A stretch of 12,256 nucleotides of DNA from Muribaculaceae bacterium (GTDB lineage Bacteria > Bacteroidota > Bacteroidia > Bacteroidales > Muribaculaceae): positions 1-12,256 of the forward strand of contig CADFRV010000055.1 of assembly GCA_902836725.1 (NCBI GenBank). Direction: 5' to 3'. A program made the position numbers and the translations under genes. How positions within the stretch are numbered: the first letter of the stretch is position 1; each line of letters opens with the position of its first letter. The notes beneath the pieces were generated by a model. That model worked only from the letters and a program-made list of their open reading frames with translations. It ran no database searches and was not told the DNA's origin. Below are positions 7,180 through 12,256 of the stretch, one piece after another.

Positions 7180-8238
7180 ATGAAAAAAGCTCTATTATTG
7201 ATCGCTGTCATGGTAGGATGCATGACGGCATCAGCACAGAAAATTGACAAAAACGAGTTGCGTCAGCTCCAGCAGTTCCTTTCACTCCCAGGTGAAAAAG
7301 ACGCTACAAACGCACAGGCCCTTAAAATCACAGACCTCAAGAATCCTTCCTCATGGGAAGGAGTGACTGTTGAAAACGGACATGTCACCGCTATCGAATG
7401 GAGCGACAAACATCTCGCCGGATCACTCGACCTCTCTGGCTTCACAGCCCTTACCAAACTGAACGTTTCACGAAACGCTATCACTTCCCTCGATCTTAAA
7501 GGCGCCACCGCAGTCACACGCATCGACGCGCAGCGCAACAAGATCTCCTCTTTCAGCTTCACCGGATGCTCCGCGCTCAATACACTGAACATCTATAAGA
7601 ACCGTATTACAGACATTGACATCTCGGAGACACCGATGCTTGAGACATTCAATATCAGCAATAACCGTCTTGCAGAACTGAATGTGGCAAACTCCACGAC
7701 ACTCAAAACCCTGAATTGCCAGGGCAACCATCTCGAGGAGCTCAACATCCAGTATTGCACGAACCTCAAGAACCTATATTGCGGCTACAACAAGCTCACC
7801 GGCATCACACTCGTGGGAGTTGAGAAACTCGAGAACATCAACATGGACGACAACCAGATCTCATCGATCATCGTCAGCGGCCTTCCCGCCCTCTCATCGT
7901 TCATCTGCTCCGACAACAACATGACCACACTCGGCATGCGCAACTGTCCGATGCTTCTTGACCTTGTCTGCTCCTACAACGACCTTACCTCACTTCAGGT
8001 GGACGATTGCCCGCAGCTCATCTTCGTGGATTGCTCTTACAACGATCTCACAACCCTCACACTCAGCAACCAGACCTACCTCCAGCGTCTGCTTTGCGAC
8101 CACAACCAGCTCACCACACTCGATGTATCGTTTGACCAGGCTCTTACCTACATCAACTGCCGTTTCAACCAGCTCGTTGACTTCCGTACAATCGGATGCA
8201 GCAGCCTCCGCATGGTTGCCTCACAGTGGAATCCCTGA
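7180..8238 (+). CDS. Secreted leucine-rich-repeat protein (BspA-like 21-residue repeats)
   Basis: This 352-residue protein begins with a clear signal peptide (about residues 1-19, cut near ASA-Q). A short helical region (about 21-60) leads to a degenerate 22-residue first turn (68-89), then twelve repeats of exactly 21 residues from 90 to 341 and a partial one (342-352). The pattern is x-L-x-x-L-x-x-x-x-N-x-L-x-x-L-x-L, with Asn at position 10 of nearly every repeat. From repeat 5 on, position 7 is cysteine (C180, C201, C243, C264, C285, C306, C327) except in repeat 7 (Met), giving a cysteine ladder inside the solenoid. Such LRR proteins are common in Bacteroidota and are thought to mediate binding, but the ligand cannot be read from sequence. 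There is no lipobox, no C-terminal sorting domain and no membrane segment, so it may stay in the periplasm or be exported. It appears to be a single-gene unit, with its own terminator and convergent to purF. Confidence 0.9.
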   Translation: MKKALLLIAVMVGCMTASAQKIDKNELRQLQQFLSLPGEKDATNAQALKITDLKNPSSWEGVTVENGHVTAIEWSDKHLAGSLDLSGFTALTKLNVSRNAITSLDLKGATAVTRIDAQRNKISSFSFTGCSALNTLNIYKNRITDIDISETPMLETFNISNNRLAELNVANSTTLKTLNCQGNHLEELNIQYCTNLKNLYCGYNKLTGITLVGVEKLENINMDDNQISSIIVSGLPALSSFICSDNNMTTLGMRNCPMLLDLVCSYNDLTSLQVDDCPQLIFVDCSYNDLTTLTLSNQTYLQRLLCDHNQLTTLDVSFDQALTYINCRFNQLVDFRTIGCSSLRMVASQWNP

Positions 8239-8281
8239 TAAGTCATAGTACATCGCCCCGCGCAGGGCGAAATGAATAGAT

Positions 8282-8327
8282 AAAAGATGCAGCGTCAGAA
8301 CCAAGAAATCTGACGCCGCATCTTTTT
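8282..8327 (+). terminator. Intrinsic terminator of the LRR gene
   Basis: Arms 8282-8299 and 8309-8326 pair over 18 positions with one A-C mismatch (8291/8317), around the 9-nt loop ACCAAGAAA. The 3' side runs into TTTTT (8323-8327), then ATTTTTAT, a typical intrinsic terminator on the plus strand 43 bp after the stop. The AAAA at 8282-8285 gives only a short T run on the other strand, so service to the convergent purF transcript is possible but weaker. A smaller 6-bp hairpin (8253-8258 with 8265-8270) lies just before it. Confidence 0.85.
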
Positions 8328-8400
8328 ATTTTTATACGTCTGACATATGGCGGATCAGCGGATTTATGGCAACCTAAACGGGAGGCACATACCCGGATCC

Positions 8401-10290
8401 TCAGGATCGTTTGTCAGGATTCCCCTCATAGTAGTTTACAAACGACATGTTGACGAGGCGGTTTCCCCCCGGAGTAGGATAGTCGCCGGAGAAATACCAG
8501 TCGCCGGGGCAGGTGCCCACAGCCTTATGAAGCCCTTCGATGCTCTGATATACGATCTCCACCTCAGCCTTTGTTCCCTCCGGGGTGAGCATCTTCACCA
8601 TCTTGCGCGAGATCTCTTCGGTAGTGAACGGTTCATAGATCGCCTTCACGGCATTTGTCTGCTCCGAGGCAGGAAGCTCTATCTGATGCAGACAGTCGGC
8701 ATACACGCCGTCTATGACACTCTGCATGCCCCTCTCCTTAAGCAATGCGATAGCGGCACGGAAAGCTATGAACTCGCTCATACGCGACATGTCAATGCCG
8801 TAATAGTCGGGATAACGCACTTGCGGGGAAGAGCTTACTATCACAATTTTCTTGGGATGCAGACGGTCAAGCATACCGATGATCGACTGTTTCAGAGTGG
8901 TGCCGCGCACAATGGAGTCATCGATCACCACAAGATAGTCACGGTCGTTCTCGATGCACCCGTATGTCACATCATATACATGCGCCGCAAGATCATTGCG
9001 CGAGTTTCCCTCGGCGATGAAAGTGCGCAACTTGATATCCTTTATCGCTACCTTTTCCACACGCAGTCTGCGGTCAAGCAGTTTTGTCACACGCTCCGGT
9101 GTCATTGTCCCCTCTTGCTGCATCCTGAGCAGCTCGGAGGTCTTCACTTCGTTGAGATAGCTGTTGAACCCGTCCACAAGACCGATGAAAGCCACCTCGG
9201 CCGTGTTTGGGATGAAAGAGAGCACGGTGTGGTCAATATCGCCGTTTACCGCCCTGACTATTTCCGGCACAAGAAGGCGCCCGAGTTCCTTACGCTCGCG
9301 GTATATGTCGGCATCGCTGCCGCGTGAGAAATATATGCGCTCGAAAGAGCAACGGCGGTTCTCCCCTTTTCCCAGTATGTCGGCGATATTTACATTCCCT
9401 TTCCTGTCTACTGTAAGGGCGCTTCCCGGTTCAAGCTCGCTGACAGATGCACGCGGCACATTGAATACAGTCTGTATCACGGGGCGTTCCGAAGCCACCA
9501 CCACCACCTCTTCGTCCATATAATAGAACGCCGGGCGTATGCCGTTGCGGTCACGGAGCACGAACATGTCGCCCGATCCTGTCGCGCCACATATCACGAA
9601 ACCGCCGTCCCAGTCCTGAGTGGCGCTTCCGAGCACATTGGTGATGTCGATATTGTCCTCGATGGCCCGTCCCAGTTCCGGTTCTTCAAGTGTGTCACGG
9701 AACTGCCTGTACAGACGGTGGTTCTCTTTGTCGAGCGCATATCCGAGCTGCTCGAGGAGCACCACAGTGTCGCTGTAGATGCGGGGGTGCTGCCCTTTTG
9801 CCACTATGGCGCGGAACACTTCATCAACATTGGTCATATTGAAGTTGCCGCACATGAGCAGATTGCGCGACCGCCAGTTGTTGCGGCGCAGGAAAGGATG
9901 CACATATGATATGCCGCTTTTACCCGTCGTTGAATATCGCAGATGCCCCATATATATCTCCCCTATGAAAGGGGAATGGCGCTCCACCTCGTCTGCCGCC
10001 AGGTCATCGGTATGATCCTGTTCAAACTGTGGCAGTATGTTGGAGAATATTTCCGTAATGGCATTAGTGCCGAGGGCACGCTCGCGGAACACATATTCAT
10101 GTCCCGGCTCCGCATGCATCTTCACAACCCCGACACCGGCACCCTCCTGCCCGCGGTTGTGCTGCTTTTCCATAAGCAGGTAGAGCTTGTTCAGCGCATA
10201 GGAGTAGGAGCCGTATTTGCGCCTGTAATATTCAATCGGCTTGCGGAGGCGTATCATCGCCACCCCGCATTCATGTTTGAGTTGTTCCAT
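8401..10290 (-). CDS. purF: Amidophosphoribosyltransferase PurF, long divergent form
   Basis: PurF makes 5-phosphoribosylamine from PRPP and glutamine, the first step of purine synthesis. The 629-residue protein is much longer than the usual 460-510. The glutaminase domain has the nucleophile C8 in HECGVA, implying a 7-residue propeptide as in Bacillus PurF, with HNRGQEGAG at 44-52, GHLRYST at 115-121 and RNGIRP at 248-253. The phosphoribosyltransferase part has the PRPP loop VIDDSIVRGTT (455-465) and RYPDYYGID (492-500). Divergent points: PNTAE at 361-365 where PDSG is usual, an extra stretch of about 30 residues after it, and KDIKLRTFI in place of the KNRYVGRTFI flexible loop. Of the Bacillus-type Fe-S cysteines only C314 and C594 seem retained. 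ATG 10290-10288 was chosen because it places Cys at the expected distance; the frame stays open 40 codons further but would overlap the upstream gene and shows no conserved sequence. It follows the glutamine synthetase gene after 77 bp. Confidence 0.9.
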   Translation of the reverse strand: MEQLKHECGVAMIRLRKPIEYYRRKYGSYSYALNKLYLLMEKQHNRGQEGAGVGVVKMHAEPGHEYVFRERALGTNAITEIFSNILPQFEQDHTDDLAADEVERHSPFIGEIYMGHLRYSTTGKSGISYVHPFLRRNNWRSRNLLMCGNFNMTNVDEVFRAIVAKGQHPRIYSDTVVLLEQLGYALDKENHRLYRQFRDTLEEPELGRAIEDNIDITNVLGSATQDWDGGFVICGATGSGDMFVLRDRNGIRPAFYYMDEEVVVVASERPVIQTVFNVPRASVSELEPGSALTVDRKGNVNIADILGKGENRRCSFERIYFSRGSDADIYRERKELGRLLVPEIVRAVNGDIDHTVLSFIPNTAEVAFIGLVDGFNSYLNEVKTSELLRMQQEGTMTPERVTKLLDRRLRVEKVAIKDIKLRTFIAEGNSRNDLAAHVYDVTYGCIENDRDYLVVIDDSIVRGTTLKQSIIGMLDRLHPKKIVIVSSSPQVRYPDYYGIDMSRMSEFIAFRAAIALLKERGMQSVIDGVYADCLHQIELPASEQTNAVKAIYEPFTTEEISRKMVKMLTPEGTKAEVEIVYQSIEGLHKAVGTCPGDWYFSGDYPTPGGNRLVNMSFVNYYEGNPDKRS

Positions 10291-10305
10291 TCTTAAAATG
10301 GCATG

Positions 10306-10359
10306 AAACAGCAAGACCGGCAGACTGCCTGGCAGGCTCCGTCCCCCGGTCTTGCGTTT
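10306..10359 (-). promoter_or_regulatory. Stem-loop in the glnN-purF gap, possible terminator/attenuator
   Basis: GCAAGACCGG (10311-10320) pairs perfectly with CCGGTCTTGC (10346-10355). Beyond a one-base bulge, AAAC (10306-10309) pairs with GTTT (10356-10359). The loop holds a smaller palindrome, GCCTGGCAGGC (10327-10337). In the direction of transcription (minus) the stem begins 8 nt after the glutamine synthetase stop and ends 15 nt before the purF ATG. The TGTTT after it is too short for a strong terminator, so partial termination, transcript stabilisation or interference with purF translation are all possible. No promoter box was seen in the 77-bp gap. Confidence 0.6.
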
Positions 10360-10367
10360 GATGGTTG

Positions 10368-12256
10368 TTATCTTATGAAGAGCATTTCGCGGTATTTGGG
10401 CAATGGCCACATTTCGTTGTCGACCATCAGCTCGAGCTTATCGATATGGTAGCGGATACGCTCCATAGCGGGCACCACATTGTCATGATATGCGATGGCT
10501 TTCTCACGCTCGTTCTCTATCTTGTTGGCAGCCTTGCGGGCATTCACCATACGCTCGGTTTCCTCCTTGATCACACCCATATGCTCCGACATGCGCTCGA
10601 TCGTGGAGAGGTCGCGGGCGGTAAGCTCGTTCCCTTTGGCAACCGGGAAGAGGGTTTTCAGTTTCACCAGATTGTCCACCAGCATCGACTGGTAGCGGGT
10701 CGCTACAGGGAGGATATGGTTCAGAGCCAGATCGCCGAGCACACGTGCCTCGATCTGGATTTTCTTGGTGTAGGTTTCCCATTTCACCTCATTGCGGGCA
10801 TGAAGCTCGAACTCGGTGAACACACCGGTCTCGCCGAACATCTTCACAGATTCTGGACGCAGATATGCGTCAAAGATCTTCGGTACGGAAGTCTCGCAGT
10901 CAAGACCGCGGGCCTCTGCCTCGGCCTTCCATTCATCGCTGTAGCCGTTGCCGTCGAAATGGATAGGCTTCGACTCCACGATCAGTTTCTTCACCTCCTC
11001 GAGGATGGCGTGGTAAAGCGATTCCTCACGCTCCACACGGGCGTCCACACGTGCCTTGAACTGCCTGAGCTGATCGGCCACGGCGGCGTTGAGGGCTATC
11101 ATGGCTGACGCGCAGTTGGCGGAAGAACCGACGGCACGGAATTCGAAACGGTTGCCGGTAAAGGCGAAAGGCGATGTGCGGTTGCGGTCGGTGTTGTCCA
11201 TCATGATTTCCGGAATCTGGGCCACACCCATGTCGATCCCCTCCTTGCCGCCGAGAGTGATAAGCTCATCCTCGGTGCTGGTCTCCAGTTTTGCCAGAAT
11301 GTCAGCGATCTGTTTTCCGGTGAAGATGGAGATGATGGCGGGAGGCGCCTCGTTGGCACCCAGACGATGGGCGTTGGTAGCCGACGAGATGGAGGCCTTG
11401 AGCAGACCGTTGTGGTGATATACGGCAGCCATGACGTTGGCCACGAATGTGATGAAGCGGAGATTCTCGCGCGGTGTCTTTCCAGGAGCGAAAAGAAGGG
11501 TGCCTGTGTCGGTCCCGAGGCTCCAGTTGTTGTGCTTGCCCGAACCGTTGATACCGGCGAACGGTTTCTCATGGAGAAGCACGCGGAAATTATGACGGCG
11601 GGCAACTTCGGTCATAACCGACATCAGAAGCAGGTTATGGTCGTTGGCCAGATTGGTCTCCTCAAAGATCGGGGCAAGCTCGAACTGGTTAGGTGCCACC
11701 TCGTTGTGGCGTGTGCGCGCCGGTATTCCAAGACGGTGGCATTCTATCTCGAGATCAAGCATGAAAGCTGCCACGCGCGAGGGGATGGCTCCGAAATAGT
11801 GGTCCTCGAGCTGCTGGTTTTTGGCGCTTTCATGTCCCATGAGCGTGCGGCCGGTCATAACGAGATCGGGGCGCGCGTTGTAGAGCGCTTCATCCACCAG
11901 GAAGTACTCCTGTTCCCATCCGAGATAGGAATTCACATGTTTCACGTCCTTGTCAAAGTAACGTGCCACAGCGGCGGCCGCCTCGTCTACGGCGTTGAGC
12001 GCACGCAGCAGAGGGGTCTTGAAGTCAAGGGCCTCACCGGTATAGGAAATGAAGATGGTGGGTATGCAAAGTGTATTGTTTACGATGAATACCGGCGATG
12101 AGATGTCCCATGCCGAATATCCGCGGGCTTCGAAAGTATTGCGGATGCCGCCGTTAGGGAAACTGGATGCGTCGGGTTCCTGCTGCACCAGAAGTTTGCC
12201 GTCGAACTCCTCTACCACTCCCCCTTTACCGTCATGCTCGATAAAGCTGTCATGCT
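10368..12256 (-). CDS. glnN: Glutamine synthetase type III, C-terminal 628 residues (5' end beyond the right edge)
   Basis: Glutamine synthetase joins ammonia to glutamate using ATP. This is the large type III form (about 730 residues in Bacteroides, where the gene is also called glnA), so roughly 100 N-terminal residues are missing. The frame is open through base 12254 without a stop; the visible protein begins HDSFIEHDGKGG. Numbering visible residues: QEPDASSFPNGG at 25-36, GWEQEYF at 112-118 with metal-binding glutamates, NEVAPNQFELAP at 184-195, HEKPFAGINGSGKHNN at 228-243 (the nucleotide/glutamate-site loop), and NRFEFRAVGSSAN at 368-380. These are characteristic of GSIII rather than GSI or GSII. 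The C-terminal 200 residues are helical and charged, as expected for the family. No adenylylation-type tyrosine motif was recognised. The promoter and any nitrogen-responsive control lie outside the window. purF follows on the same strand after a 77-bp gap with a stem-loop. Confidence 0.96.
   Translation of the reverse strand, partial: HDSFIEHDGKGGVVEEFDGKLLVQQEPDASSFPNGGIRNTFEARGYSAWDISSPVFIVNNTLCIPTIFISYTGEALDFKTPLLRALNAVDEAAAAVARYFDKDVKHVNSYLGWEQEYFLVDEALYNARPDLVMTGRTLMGHESAKNQQLEDHYFGAIPSRVAAFMLDLEIECHRLGIPARTRHNEVAPNQFELAPIFEETNLANDHNLLLMSVMTEVARRHNFRVLLHEKPFAGINGSGKHNNWSLGTDTGTLLFAPGKTPRENLRFITFVANVMAAVYHHNGLLKASISSATNAHRLGANEAPPAIISIFTGKQIADILAKLETSTEDELITLGGKEGIDMGVAQIPEIMMDNTDRNRTSPFAFTGNRFEFRAVGSSANCASAMIALNAAVADQLRQFKARVDARVEREESLYHAILEEVKKLIVESKPIHFDGNGYSDEWKAEAEARGLDCETSVPKIFDAYLRPESVKMFGETGVFTEFELHARNEVKWETYTKKIQIEARVLGDLALNHILPVATRYQSMLVDNLVKLKTLFPVAKGNELTARDLSTIERMSEHMGVIKEETERMVNARKAANKIENEREKAIAYHDNVVPAMERIRYHIDKLELMVDNEMWPLPKYREMLFIR

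Noticed and set aside
7447..8202. 63-bp periodicity that might suggest a tandem DNA repeat or CRISPR array
   Set aside because: The period is at the protein level (21-residue LRR units). The DNA units are diverged and lie in an open frame; there are no identical repeats with unique spacers.
8347..9327. Plus-strand open frame of 326 codons opposite the 3' half of purF
   Set aside because: The minus strand encodes clear PurF motifs throughout. The plus-strand frame begins in the terminator region and is rich in residues expected from antisense of GC-rich coding DNA.
10291..10410. N-terminal extension of PurF by 40 residues
   Set aside because: The frame is open, but it would overlap the end of the glutamine synthetase gene, run through the intergenic hairpin and place the catalytic Cys at residue 48, far from the usual short propeptide. 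The start at 10290 gives Cys at residue 8.
10365..12101. Two plus-strand open frames of about 245 codons opposite glutamine synthetase
   Set aside because: Antisense shadows of a highly conserved GSIII gene; no start context, promoter or domain supports them.

Overview
The window looks like a chromosomal segment from a member of the Bacteroidales (Bacteroidota). Three things point there: two promoter -7 boxes of the TAnnTTTG type, both inside a shared TA(A/C)CTTTGCAAG string; A-rich leaders without clear Shine-Dalgarno sequences; and a type III glutamine synthetase next to a long PurF. A gut lineage such as Muribaculaceae would fit, but that is an impression of protein similarity and not something shown here. 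There are no mobile elements, tRNA or rRNA genes, or CRISPR arrays. Nearly all of the DNA is coding.

Left block (1-1736, minus strand): the N-terminal 395 residues of the thiol:disulfide transporter DsbD, cut by the window edge. It is preceded in the same operon by a small secreted protein that is a stand-alone copy of DsbD's periplasmic N-terminal domain, including the redox cysteine pair. Both are read from a promoter near 1813-1820. That promoter is divergent from the one serving the next block.

Central block (2018-6886, plus strand): four genes in one direction with gaps of 57, 36 and 33 bp, probably one operon. They encode a dCMP deaminase family enzyme, a membrane-anchored PDZ/S41 C-terminal processing peptidase (GTG start), 5-formyltetrahydrofolate cyclo-ligase, and an ABC-F ATPase (GTG start). 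The deaminase and the cyclo-ligase both bear on thymidylate and one-carbon metabolism; the peptidase and ABC-F serve envelope proteolysis and translation. The 293-bp gap that follows holds two inverted repeats, one of them a perfect 20-bp stem.

Then comes a single secreted leucine-rich-repeat protein (7180-8238, plus) made of twelve exact 21-residue repeats, followed by a good intrinsic terminator.

Right block (8401-12256, minus strand): a glutamine synthetase III gene (5' end beyond the window) is followed after 77 bp by purF. The pair couples glutamine synthesis with a glutamine-consuming enzyme of purine synthesis. A stem-loop lies between them and ends 15 nt before the purF start codon. 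The PurF protein is divergent: longer than usual, with altered PRPP-site motifs and only part of the iron-sulfur cysteine set. No clearly new multi-gene system was found. The most interesting points are the DsbD-domain duplication, the divergent PurF with its leader hairpin, and the long perfect hairpin at 6983-7031.
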